A stretch of DNA of 64,000 nucleotides, taken from contig CAVSJJ010000003.1 of assembly GCA_963728395.1 (NCBI GenBank), forward strand, positions 248,001 through 312,000, written 5' to 3'. Shown piece by piece: positions 39,171 through 47,452 of this stretch. The notes beneath the pieces are model-generated. The model did not search any database. It saw only the letters and a list, made by a program, of their open reading frames with translations, and was not told where the DNA came from. The translations under genes and the position numbers were made by a program. The stretch comes from CAVSJJ01 sp963728395 (GTDB taxonomy: Bacteria; Actinomycetota; Actinomycetes; Actinomycetales; Dermatophilaceae). How positions within the stretch are numbered: position 1 is the first letter of the stretch; the number at the start of each line of letters is the position of its first letter.

Positions 39171-40157
39171 TCACTGGTTGATGAGCCGGTCGCTGCGCGG
39201 GTCGAAGGCGTCGCGGATGCCGTCGCCGAGCAGGTTGAAGGCGAGAGTCGTGGCGAGGAGGGCCAGGCCGGGGAAGAGGATGAACCACCAGGCGGTGGTG
39301 TAGTACTGCTGGCCCTCGCTGATCATCCCGCCCCAGTCGGCAGTCGGCGGCGGCAGGCCCAGCCCGAGGAAGGACAGGGTCGCCTCGACGACGATGACGA
39401 CCGGGATGAGAAGCGACGCGTACACGATGACCGGGGCGAGGACGTTGGGGAGAATGTCGACGAACATGATCCGCCGGTCGCTGGCCCCCAGGGACCGGGC
39501 CGCCTCGACGAACTCGCGTTCGCGCAGCGAGAGAACCTGCCCCCGGACGATGCGGCCGACCGAGGCCCAGCTGAAGAAGCCGATGACGATGATCGTCACC
39601 CCCAGGCTCGGCCCGGTCAGCGAGACGAGGGCGATGGCGACGAGGAGGAAGGGCACCGACAGGATGACGTCGACGAGCCGGGCGAGCACCGTGTCGACGA
39701 GGCCACCGAGGAAGCCCGCCGCCAGCCCGACGACGACGCCGATGACGACGGTGAGCGCGGTCGCCGCGACCCCCACGAGGAGCGAGATCCGGGCGCCGTA
39801 GGCGATCCGGACGAGGATGTCGCGCCCGAGGTCGTCCGTGCCGAGCCAGAACGTCGAGCTCGGTGCCACGGGCAGGCCGTCCGGCGACAGGCCGGTGCGC
39901 CGGTACTGCTCGTTCGGCGGATGTCCCGTCAGGTGGGCGACGAGGGGGGCGCACAACGCGAACACGACGATGAGCACGATGACGACGAGGGAGATCATCG
40001 CCACCCGGTCGCGGCGCAGCCGCTGCCAGGCCAGTGCCCAGGGACTGCGGCCCTCGATCCGCCTCGTCGGGGTCGGCTCGTTGCCGCCCTCGACGCGGTG
40101 CTCGCCCTCGGTGCCGGTCTGGGCCTCGGGGCCGGCGGGGCTGTGCTCGACCGTCAT
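39171..40157 (-). CDS. Peptide/oligosaccharide-type ABC transporter permease (OppC/DppC family)
   Basis: A 328-residue permease. A 40-residue charged cytoplasmic N-terminus is followed by six helices, with the family marker WLGTDDLGRDILVRIAYGARISL after helix 1, the EAA-type coupling loop EREFVEAARSLGASDRRIMFVDILPN, and the C-terminal GDGIRDAFDPR. The ATG overlaps the preceding ATPase by 4 nt. It forms the channel with the OppB-like protein. Confidence 0.94.
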   Translation of the reverse strand: MTVEHSPAGPEAQTGTEGEHRVEGGNEPTPTRRIEGRSPWALAWQRLRRDRVAMISLVVIVLIVVFALCAPLVAHLTGHPPNEQYRRTGLSPDGLPVAPSSTFWLGTDDLGRDILVRIAYGARISLLVGVAATALTVVIGVVVGLAAGFLGGLVDTVLARLVDVILSVPFLLVAIALVSLTGPSLGVTIIVIGFFSWASVGRIVRGQVLSLREREFVEAARSLGASDRRIMFVDILPNVLAPVIVYASLLIPVVIVVEATLSFLGLGLPPPTADWGGMISEGQQYYTTAWWFILFPGLALLATTLAFNLLGDGIRDAFDPRSDRLINQ

Positions 40158-41257
40158 GTCCTCTCCCTCTCCGTCGTCGCTCCCGCGTAGGCCGCCGGTA
40201 CGGCGTCGTCCGACCCGATCTCGCTGTCGTCCACCTGGGGGGTCGACGCGGTGAGGTCCTCGCCCTGCTCCAAGGGATGCCGGCAGGCGACCGCGTGCTC
40301 GGGTCCGTCGCCGAGGACGGGGGCAAGGGGTGGCACGGCATCGGTGCAGTCGTTCCGGGCCTTGGGGCAGCGGGTGTGGAAACGGCACCCCGACGGCGGG
40401 TGGGTCGGAGTGGGCAGGTCCCCGGCGAGGACGATCCGCTCCCGGCTGTCCGACATGTCGGGGTCGGCGACCGGCAGGGCCGAGAGGAGCGCGCGGGTAT
40501 AGGGGTGGCGGGGAGTGTCGAACAGCTGCTCGGACGGCGCCACCTCGACGACCTTCCCGAGGTACATCACGGCGATCCGGTTGCTCACGTGCCGGACGAC
40601 GGACAGGTCGTGCGAGATGAAGACGTAGGTGAGGCCGAACTCGCCCTGGAGGTCGAGGAGCAGGTTGATGACCTGGGCCTGGATCGACACGTCGAGCGCG
40701 GAGACCGGTTCGTCGCAGATGATGAGCTTCGGTCGCAGCGCGAGGGCCCGGGCGACGCCGATCCGCTGCCGCTGACCTCCGGAGAACTCCGCCGGGAACC
40801 GGTTGTAGTGCTCGGGGTTGAGGCCCACCCGCTCCATCAGCTCCTGGACCGACCGCTTGCGCTCCGAGCGGTTCCCGACGTGGTGGATCTCGAACGGGTC
40901 GCCGATGATCGAGCCGACCCTGCGGCGCGGGTTGAGCGAGCCGTAGGGATCCTGGAAGACCATCTGGACGTCCCGCCGCACGGCCCGCAGCCCGGATCGG
41001 CTCGTCCGGCTGATGTCGGTGCCGTCGAAGGTCACCGTGCCGCCGTCGAGCTCGTAGAGGCGGGACATGCACCGGGCGAGCGTCGACTTGCCGCAGCCGG
41101 TCTCGCCGACGAGACCGAGGGTCTCCCCGCGCCGTACCTCGAGGCTGACGTCGTCGACGGCGTGGACGACGTCCGTCGAGCGACGCAGGAGCGACGAGGA
41201 ACGCACGGGGAAGGACTTCGTGACGCCCTCGAGGGCGAGGAGCGGGGACTCGTTCAC
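40154..41257 (-). CDS. ABC transporter ATPase, OppF/DppF family
   Basis: A 367-residue ATPase. Walker A is GETGCGKST (near 51), the signature is FSGGQRQRIGVARAL, Walker B is LIICDEPVSALD, and the C-terminal oligopeptide region has the Cys set of the iron-sulfur-binding family (CRFHTRCPKARNDC...C). The tail of about 35 residues after that is acidic. GTG 41257 overlaps the upstream ATPase stop by 4 nt, with GGGAGG 8 nt upstream. It works as a heterodimer with the OppD-like subunit. Confidence 0.94.
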   Translation of the reverse strand: MNESPLLALEGVTKSFPVRSSSLLRRSTDVVHAVDDVSLEVRRGETLGLVGETGCGKSTLARCMSRLYELDGGTVTFDGTDISRTSRSGLRAVRRDVQMVFQDPYGSLNPRRRVGSIIGDPFEIHHVGNRSERKRSVQELMERVGLNPEHYNRFPAEFSGGQRQRIGVARALALRPKLIICDEPVSALDVSIQAQVINLLLDLQGEFGLTYVFISHDLSVVRHVSNRIAVMYLGKVVEVAPSEQLFDTPRHPYTRALLSALPVADPDMSDSRERIVLAGDLPTPTHPPSGCRFHTRCPKARNDCTDAVPPLAPVLGDGPEHAVACRHPLEQGEDLTASTPQVDDSEIGSDDAVPAAYAGATTERERT

Positions 41258-42309
41258 GCGCCGGCCTCCCGTCGGTCGGTGTCGGTCTGCGCACTCGGTG
41301 CGTATGCCGCGTGCGCGGGTCGGGTGGCGGCCGCCGCTCGATCCTGAGCGTCCGTCGGCAGCCAACAGGCCGAGGCGTGCTCGTCGTCGCCGAAGACGAC
41401 GCGCAGGGGCGGGTCCTGGGTGCAGGCAGCGAAGGCGTGCGGGCAGCGTGGAGCGAATGCGCACCCCCTCGGCAGGTCGATGAGTGACGGAGGGGCGCCG
41501 CCGATGGGGGTGAGCCGGCGTCCGGGGTCGCCGAGGGAGGGGAGCGAGCGCAGCAGCCCCTCGGCATACGGATGGTGGGGATGGTAGAAGAGGGTCCGGC
41601 GCGGCGCCTTCTCCATCGCCGTTCCCGCATACATGACGACGACCTCGTCGGCCATCTCGGCGACGACGCCGAGGTCGTGGGTGATGAGGATGATCGCTGT
41701 CCCGAACCGCTCCTGGAGGCGCTGCATGACCTCGAGCACCTGCGCCTGGACGGTGACGTCGAGTGCGGTGGTGGGCTCGTCGGCGATGAGGAGGGCGGGG
41801 TCGAGCGCCATCGCCATCGCGATCATGACCCGTTGGCGCATCCCGCCGGAGAACTGGTGGGGGTAGTCGTCGATCCGCTGCTCCGCGTGGGGGATCCCCA
41901 CGAGCGAGAGCAGCTCTGCGGCGCGCGCCCGGGCGGCGCCCTTGGCGACGCTGCGGTCGTGGGCCCGGATCATCTCGACGATCTGCCAGCCCACGGGGTA
42001 GTACGGGTGCAGGCTCGACAGCGGATCCTGGAAGATCATGCCGATCCGCGCCCCGCGCAACCGTTGGAGGGTCGACCGGGTGGCGCCGATCAGCTCGGTC
42101 CCGTCGAAGGTGGCCGAGCCGGACACGTGCGCCCCCCGGGTCAGGCCGGTGATGGTCTGCGTGGCGACGCTCTTGCCCGACCCCGACTCGCCGACGATGG
42201 CGAGGGTCGAGCCCCGGTCGACGTCGAACGACAGGCCCCGGACGGCGTGGACCACGCCGTCCGGGGTGTCGAACTCGACGCGCAGGTCCCGGACTTCGAG
42301 AAGTGCCAT
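41254..42309 (-). CDS. ABC transporter ATPase, OppD/DppD family
   Basis: A 351-residue ATPase. Walker A is GESGSGKSV (near 40), the signature is FSGGMRQRVMIAMAMA, Walker B is LLIADEPTTALD, and the C-terminal Cys motif is CAFAPRCPHAFAAC...C. AGGAG 6 nt before ATG 42309 supports the start. It lies 32 nt after the binding-protein gene and is followed by the OppF, OppC and OppB subunits in overlapping order. Confidence 0.94.
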   Translation of the reverse strand: MALLEVRDLRVEFDTPDGVVHAVRGLSFDVDRGSTLAIVGESGSGKSVATQTITGLTRGAHVSGSATFDGTELIGATRSTLQRLRGARIGMIFQDPLSSLHPYYPVGWQIVEMIRAHDRSVAKGAARARAAELLSLVGIPHAEQRIDDYPHQFSGGMRQRVMIAMAMALDPALLIADEPTTALDVTVQAQVLEVMQRLQERFGTAIILITHDLGVVAEMADEVVVMYAGTAMEKAPRRTLFYHPHHPYAEGLLRSLPSLGDPGRRLTPIGGAPPSLIDLPRGCAFAPRCPHAFAACTQDPPLRVVFGDDEHASACWLPTDAQDRAAAATRPAHAAYAPSAQTDTDRREAGA

Positions 42310-42341
42310 TGAGTACTCCTGCTCGTCGGGTGAGCGGTGCC

Positions 42342-44141
42342 TCAGCCGCCCTGCTTGTCCGCGCTCAGCCAGACGTTCGTCGGGTCGAAGTTCTGGATCG
42401 CGGGAACGTAGACGGTGTTGTGGACCTGGGAGGCGTGGTAGTTGGGCTGGTTCGGTTGGGTGATGGGGTAGAACGGCGCGTCCTTCATCACCTGCTGGTC
42501 GGCCTGGGCCCACAGGCTCGCGGCCTGGTCCTGGGTCTGGGCGGTCGCCGCCTGCTGGATCAGCTTGTTCGCGGCCGGGTCGTTGTAGAGCCCGAAGTTG
42601 CTGCCGACCGGCGGGAACGATGGCTGGCCCGAGAAGAGCGGGTTGAAGAAGGACAGGGCGGCGTTGCCGTACCAGTCCGAACCCCAGCCGGCGAGCGAGA
42701 GGTCCCAGACGCCGCGCTTGGCGACCGACGGCACCTCGAGGTACTTCGTGTAGAAGTCCGCGTTCGGCGAGGGGACGCCCTTGACCGTGATCCCGACCTT
42801 GGACAGGTCCTGCTGGATCGTCTGGAAGGTCTTCGTGCTGCCCTCGGAGGCGTTGCGGTAGAGGAACTTCAGGGTGAGCCCCTTGGAGTACCCGGCATCG
42901 GCGAGCAGCTGCTTGGCCTTGGCCTGGTCGTAGGGGTAGTCGTCGAAGTTCTTCTCACCACCGACGATGTTGGAGGGCAGGACGTGGCTGAGCGGGGTGT
43001 TGAGCTTGCTCCCGCCGAGGACCTGGATGATGTCCGCACGGTTGATCGCGTAGGAGATCGCCTGGCGCACCTTGAGGTTGGCCATGGCCTTGTTGTTGTT
43101 CGGGGAGGCCATGTTGTAGACGACGTACGGGTTGGACGACGCGGTCGGGCCGATGTTGAGGTTCTTGTCGTTGGCCGACAGCAGCCCGGGGATCTGGGAG
43201 GCCGCTGGGAAGTCGTCGAACTCCATGTCCGCGCTGGCCGTGCCCGTCTGCAGCTGCTGCTGTGCCGAGTCCTGGCTCACCGTCTCGTCGATGACGATCT
43301 TGTCGACGTAGGCCTTGCGGACCGGGTCGGTCGAGCCGTCCCAGGCGGGGTTGCGGCTGAAGTCGATCTTCTTCGTCGGGGTGTAGCTGTCGATCTTGTA
43401 CGGGCCGTCCGAGATCGTGTGCTGGGCGAGCTCCGCGCTGCCGGGGACGTACTTCTCCCACTCCACCGGCGCCGGCGAGAAGGCCGGCAGGGTGAGCATG
43501 TCGACGAAGTAGCTCGCCGGCTGGTTGAGGGTGAAGACGACGGTGTGGTCGTCCTTGGCCGTCACGCCGGTGATGTCGTGGCCGTCCATGTAGGACTTCA
43601 TCGCCGATGCGGACTGGCCGACCTTGGCAAAGCCCTGGCAGAAGGCGGTCATGCCCTTGATCAGGCTCTCGTAGTCGGGGAGGCCGCCGAACGGCTGGGC
43701 CGGGTTGCAGGTGCGCTTGACGCCACGCACGACGTCGCCCGCGGTCACGTCACGGGCCGGGCTGGTGTCCCACTTCACGCCCTGGCGCAGGGTGATCGTG
43801 TAGGTCTTGCCGTCGCTGCTGATGCCGTTGCCCTGCGTAGGCATCGAGGCGGCGAGGTCGGGCACCGCGGTCGTCGTCTTGCCCTCCTGGGCGGGGTAGG
43901 TGAACAGCTGTCGCGTCCACATCCGCAGGCCCAGGTAGCCGATGGAGTAGTAGCTGACGTTCGGGTCCATGTAGTCGACGTCGCCGGAGCCGAGCATGTT
44001 GAGCGTGCCTCCCTTGACGGGGGACGCGCTCGAGCCGGACGTCCCGCTGCCCGTCGAGCTACCGCCACCGCAGGCCGTCATGACGAGGCCTGCGGCGCAG
44101 ACCCCGGCGACGGTGCCGAGTCGTCGTGGTGTCAATGGCAT
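42342..44141 (-). CDS. Family 5 extracellular solute-binding lipoprotein
   Basis: A 599-residue binding lipoprotein. The signal peptide ends in the lipobox V-M-T-A-C24, followed by a Gly/Ser linker. SBP_bac_5 features include GGTLNMLGSGDVDYMDPN at the start, SDGKTYTITLRQGVKW, and the C-terminal ASLWAQADQQVMKDAPFYPI. This family binds peptides, or in some members oligosaccharides or metal chelates, so the substrate is uncertain. ATG 44141 is favoured over 44147 because AGGAGA ends directly before 44147 and 6 nt before 44141. It is the first gene of the operon; Lgt encoded in this window would lipidate it. Confidence 0.93.
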   Translation of the reverse strand: MPLTPRRLGTVAGVCAAGLVMTACGGGSSTGSGTSGSSASPVKGGTLNMLGSGDVDYMDPNVSYYSIGYLGLRMWTRQLFTYPAQEGKTTTAVPDLAASMPTQGNGISSDGKTYTITLRQGVKWDTSPARDVTAGDVVRGVKRTCNPAQPFGGLPDYESLIKGMTAFCQGFAKVGQSASAMKSYMDGHDITGVTAKDDHTVVFTLNQPASYFVDMLTLPAFSPAPVEWEKYVPGSAELAQHTISDGPYKIDSYTPTKKIDFSRNPAWDGSTDPVRKAYVDKIVIDETVSQDSAQQQLQTGTASADMEFDDFPAASQIPGLLSANDKNLNIGPTASSNPYVVYNMASPNNNKAMANLKVRQAISYAINRADIIQVLGGSKLNTPLSHVLPSNIVGGEKNFDDYPYDQAKAKQLLADAGYSKGLTLKFLYRNASEGSTKTFQTIQQDLSKVGITVKGVPSPNADFYTKYLEVPSVAKRGVWDLSLAGWGSDWYGNAALSFFNPLFSGQPSFPPVGSNFGLYNDPAANKLIQQAATAQTQDQAASLWAQADQQVMKDAPFYPITQPNQPNYHASQVHNTVYVPAIQNFDPTNVWLSADKQGG

Positions 44142-44181
44142 ATGCATTCTCCTCAGAGGTGGTCTCCGTCGAGGCCGGTCA

Positions 44182-44274
44182 TGCGTGGGTTACGCACGGA
44201 GGGCACCGTAGGCACGGCACACCGCCCGGCCGAAGGCATGCCGGGCGAACGTCACGGGACCGACACGGATCCGT
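44182..44274 (-). promoter_or_regulatory. Control region of the ABC importer operon
   Basis: On the minus strand, TACGGT (44210 to 44205) is a likely -10. Just downstream is the inverted repeat TGCGTgggttACGCA (44182-44196), placed as an operator at the transcript start. Further upstream lies the palindrome ACGGATCCGT (44265-44274). Either could bind the LacI-type protein. The remaining bases to 44390 belong to the divergent regulator's upstream region and hold no further feature I can support. Confidence 0.45.
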
Positions 44275-44390
44275 CACATCGGCCGGGCCGTGTGTGACGG
44301 GACGGTGTCGCCGGCCGGGCTCAGGACGGGCCCAGCCGGTTCCCAGAGAGCGTGCAGCCGGGGTGCAGGGGAGGTTGCGAGGGTGGGGGA

Positions 44391-45074
44391 GTGCCGCGTC
44401 GTGTGCTGCTGATCGAGGACGACTCGCGGGTCCGCCGGGTGCTCAGGCTGGCCCTCGAGGACGAGGGCTATGACGTGACGGAGGCCGGGGGCGGTGACCA
44501 GGGCCTCGAGGCGCTGGGCCGGGACGACCCCGACGTCGTCCTGCTCGATGTCATGCTCCCCGACGTCGACGGTTTCTCGGTATGCCGCGAGATCCGCCGG
44601 GGCAGCAACGTGCCCGTCATCATGGTGACGGCGCGGACCGACAGCCACGACGTCGTCGCCGGGCTCGAGGCGGGCGCCGACGACTACGTCACCAAGCCCC
44701 TGGTCTCCAAGGAGCTCTCGGCCCGGATCCGGGCCCTCATGCGCCGGGTGGAACCGAGCGTCGACCACCGGCCGCGGCGGGTCGACGTCGGCGAGCTGTC
44801 GGTGGGCCTCGACGACGGAGTGGTCAGCCGGGACGGCGAGCCGATCGCGCTGACCAGGACCGAGTTCCGGCTCCTCGTCGAGCTCGTCCTCGCGGAGGGG
44901 CGCATCTGCACCCGGGAGGACCTGCTCGAGCGGGTGTGGGGCTACGGATACTTCGGTGACAGCCGCATCGTCGACGTCCACATCCGGCGGCTGCGCACGA
45001 AGGTCGAGCGCGACCCGTCCAACCCCCGACACGTCGTCACGGCGCGGGGGCTCGGCTACCGGCTGGCGACCTAG
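44391..45074 (+). CDS. OmpR-family response regulator
   Basis: A 227-residue regulator. The receiver domain has D10-D11, phospho-acceptor D53 (VVLLDVMLPD) and the Lys in YVTKPL. The winged helix (about 130-227) shows LTRTEFRLLVELV and the recognition end VDVHIRRLRTKVERDP. GTG 44391 gives the family N-terminus PRRVLLIEDD and follows a G-rich stretch. The stop overlaps the kinase start by one base (TAGTG), so kinase translation is coupled. The DNA target is unknown. Confidence 0.95.
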   Translation: MPRRVLLIEDDSRVRRVLRLALEDEGYDVTEAGGGDQGLEALGRDDPDVVLLDVMLPDVDGFSVCREIRRGSNVPVIMVTARTDSHDVVAGLEAGADDYVTKPLVSKELSARIRALMRRVEPSVDHRPRRVDVGELSVGLDDGVVSRDGEPIALTRTEFRLLVELVLAEGRICTREDLLERVWGYGYFGDSRIVDVHIRRLRTKVERDPSNPRHVVTARGLGYRLAT

Positions 45075-46456
45075 TGCGAGGACGTCCGCGCCGCAGCGGC
45101 TCCCGCTGGGGGCTGCGGCGCCGGGTCACGGTGGCCTTCGGGCTGCTGGCCCTGGGTGTGTCGATCCTCCTGTCCGCCGTCGCGTGGGCGCTCGTCAGCC
45201 AGTCCTTCGTCCGCGACGCACAGGCCGCCGCCGTGGCCGGCACGTCGGTGGACGCCGGACGCCTCGACGAGGCCCTCTCGGAGGACCAGGGTGGGGCCGT
45301 CCCACCCGCGCGGGCCATCGACACGATGCGCCGCAGCTCCGCGGCGGCGGCGATGACGTTCCTCGGCCAGAAGTGGTTCGCGACCTCGCCGCGACTCGGC
45401 CCGACGACCCTTCCGGCCCCGCTGGTCTCCGCGGTCGGCAACGGCCAGGTCGCCAGCCAGCGGGTCGACATCGACGGCGACCTCTACCTCGCGGTCGGGA
45501 TGCCCCTGCCCGGCCGGCCGGCATCCTTCTACGAGCTGTACAACCTGCGCGGCACCGTCGACGCGACCCGGGCGCTGTCGCTCGGTCTCGGCGCCGCCAC
45601 GGTGCTGACCGTCGCGCTGGGCCTCCTCGTCGGCCGCTGGGCGACGACCCTCGCCCTGCGCCCGCTCGTCCGGCTCAACGCCGCGGCCGCGGAGGTCGCC
45701 TCCGGGCGGCTCGGCGTGCGGCTCGAGGACGGCGGCGACCCCGACCTCGTCCCGCTCACGACGTCGTTCAACCGGACCGTCTCCGACCTGGACCGCCGGG
45801 TCGTCGCCGACGCCCGGTTCGCCGTCGACGTCAGCCACGAGCTGCGGACGCCGCTGACGACGATGCTCAACTCGATGCAGGTCATCCGCAACCGCCAGGA
45901 CTCCCTGCCGCCGCGGCTCCGGGAGCCGGTCGACCTGCTGGCCGACGACCTCGACCGGTTCCGCGCCCTCGTCACCGACCTGCTCGAGGTCTCCCGGCAC
46001 GACGCCGGCGACGACCTCGTCCTCGAGCCCGTCGTCGTCGGAGACCTGGTCCGCCGGGCCGCCGACGCCGCGGCCGGGCATCCGGTGACCCGGGTCGACG
46101 ACGACGCCCGGACCGTCGCGATGGAGGGGGACAAGCGGCGCCTGGAGCGGGTGGTCGTCAACCTCGTGCGCAACGCCGAGGTCCACGGCGGGGGGTGCGT
46201 CGGCGTCATCGTGTCGCGCACCGTCGACGGCGTGCGGGTCCGGGTCGACGACGCCGGCCCGGGGATCCCGGTCGACCTGCGCGAGCGGGTCTTCGAGCGC
46301 TTCTCGCGGGGCCCGGGGACGAGCACGGAGGGGGTCGGGCTGGGGCTGTCCATCGCCGCACGACACGTGGAGCTCCATCGCGGCACGATCATCGCCTGCG
46401 AGCGTCCCGGAGGAGGTGCCAGCCTTGTCCTCGACATCCCGCTGGAGCGGCGCTGA
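45074..46456 (+). CDS. Sensor histidine kinase
   Basis: A 460-residue membrane kinase: helix 1 (about 20-44), an external sensor domain of about 120 residues with no cysteine, helix 2 (about 168-190) and a HAMP domain. The H-box has H255 (VDVSHELRTPL). The N-box is NLVRNAEVHGGG, G1 is DDAGPGIP and G2 is GVGLGLS. The layout resembles MtrB-type kinases. The next gene is a lipoprotein whose start overlaps the 3' end by 32 nt, so the outer lipoprotein probably belongs to the same signalling unit. Confidence 0.95.
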   Translation: MRGRPRRSGSRWGLRRRVTVAFGLLALGVSILLSAVAWALVSQSFVRDAQAAAVAGTSVDAGRLDEALSEDQGGAVPPARAIDTMRRSSAAAAMTFLGQKWFATSPRLGPTTLPAPLVSAVGNGQVASQRVDIDGDLYLAVGMPLPGRPASFYELYNLRGTVDATRALSLGLGAATVLTVALGLLVGRWATTLALRPLVRLNAAAAEVASGRLGVRLEDGGDPDLVPLTTSFNRTVSDLDRRVVADARFAVDVSHELRTPLTTMLNSMQVIRNRQDSLPPRLREPVDLLADDLDRFRALVTDLLEVSRHDAGDDLVLEPVVVGDLVRRAADAAAGHPVTRVDDDARTVAMEGDKRRLERVVVNLVRNAEVHGGGCVGVIVSRTVDGVRVRVDDAGPGIPVDLRERVFERFSRGPGTSTEGVGLGLSIAARHVELHRGTIIACERPGGGASLVLDIPLERR

Positions 46457-47021
46457 GCGGGCCCGGTCGGTCCTCGCCCTCGGCGCCACCGTCACCGTGC
46501 TTCTGGTGGGCGGGTGCGGGGTCGGACCGCAGGATGCCCCTGACCTCGTCGCGGCCCCGCCGAGCGCCGGTCCCGGCGAGGGCACGGCGACGCCCGGCGT
46601 CCCCATGACGGTCCAGGTCTACCTGCTGCGCGGCGACCACGTCGTCCGGGTCTCGCGGGCCGTTCCCGACGGCACCGGCGTCGCCCCGAGCCTCGCGGGC
46701 CTCACCCTCGACCTCACGCCCACCGAGGTCTCGGACGGGCTGCGCACCGCCGTGCCGCACGGGGCGGGTCTCCATGGCCGCATCGAGGGCCCGGTGGCCG
46801 TCATCTCCATGCCGGCGGGATTCGACGGGATGTCGGTGCACGACCAGGTGGCCGCGATGAGCCAGCTCGTCTTCACCATCACCGCCAACACCGTCGCGAC
46901 AGAGGTGCGGATGACCCGGGGGTCGCGGGCCATCCCCGTCCCGGACGGCGCCGGACGACTGCTCACCCGGCCCGTCAACACGGCCGACTACGCCACCTGG
47001 GCACCGATGGACGCGCAATGA
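46425..47021 (+). CDS. GerMN-domain lipoprotein
   Basis: A 198-residue lipoprotein: basic N-terminus, hydrophobic signal and lipobox L-V-G-G-C, a Pro/Gly-rich linker, then a GerMN-like domain (VQVYLLRGDHVVRVSRAVPDG... and TANTVATEVRMTRG). TTG 46425 is preferred as start because AGGAGG (46411-46416) is 8 nt upstream; GTG 46416 would overlap that site. It overlaps the kinase gene in another frame, suggesting tight co-expression. GerMN domains are thought to bind cell-wall or protein partners; a sensory accessory role for the adjacent kinase is inference. Confidence 0.82.
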   Translation: MSSTSRWSGAERARSVLALGATVTVLLVGGCGVGPQDAPDLVAAPPSAGPGEGTATPGVPMTVQVYLLRGDHVVRVSRAVPDGTGVAPSLAGLTLDLTPTEVSDGLRTAVPHGAGLHGRIEGPVAVISMPAGFDGMSVHDQVAAMSQLVFTITANTVATEVRMTRGSRAIPVPDGAGRLLTRPVNTADYATWAPMDAQ

Positions 47022-47028
47022 TGGACCG

Positions 47029-47430
47029 ATGAGCGAGCGGAACGTCCTCGGTGGCGACCTCGAACCCTGTGGCCTCGACCCGGTGACCGGGTTCTTCCGC
47101 GACGGGGCGTGCCGGACCGGCCCGGAGGACCTCGGCAGCCACACCGTGTGCGCCGTCGTCACCGCCGAGTTCCTCGATCACCAGCGCTCGATCGGCAACG
47201 ACCTGTCGACCCCGCGCCCGGAGTTCCACTTCCCCGGGCTGAGCCCGGGGGACCGGTGGTGCGTCACGGCCGCGAACTGGGCCAGGGCCTACGACGCGGG
47301 GGTCGCCGCTCCGGTCGTCCTCGCCAGCACGAACGCCGCGGTCCTCGAGGTCGTGCCGATCGACGCCCTGCGCGAGCACGCCGTGGACGTCCCGGCCGAC
47401 GCGAGCTCCCTGGACCCGCTCGACCCCTGA
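47029..47430 (+). CDS. DUF2237 family protein
   Basis: A 133-residue soluble protein of the DUF2237 family, recognised by the near-invariant start N-V-L-G-G-x-L-E-P-C-x-L-D-P-V-T-G-F-F-R-D-G and then GPEDLGSHTVCAVVT. No biochemical role is known; the three cysteines and the conserved acid residues suggest a metal or ligand site. It starts 7 nt after the lipoprotein stop but AATGAT 6 nt before the ATG could be its own leaderless -10. Confidence 0.9.
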   Translation: MSERNVLGGDLEPCGLDPVTGFFRDGACRTGPEDLGSHTVCAVVTAEFLDHQRSIGNDLSTPRPEFHFPGLSPGDRWCVTAANWARAYDAGVAAPVVLASTNAAVLEVVPIDALREHAVDVPADASSLDPLDP

Positions 47431-47439
47431 GCCCGCGGA

Positions 47440-47452
47440 TAGTCTCGGGAGC
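47440..47452 (+). promoter_or_regulatory. Leaderless promoter of coaE
   Basis: TAGTCT (47440-47445) ends 7 nt before ATG 47453. Confidence 0.5.
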
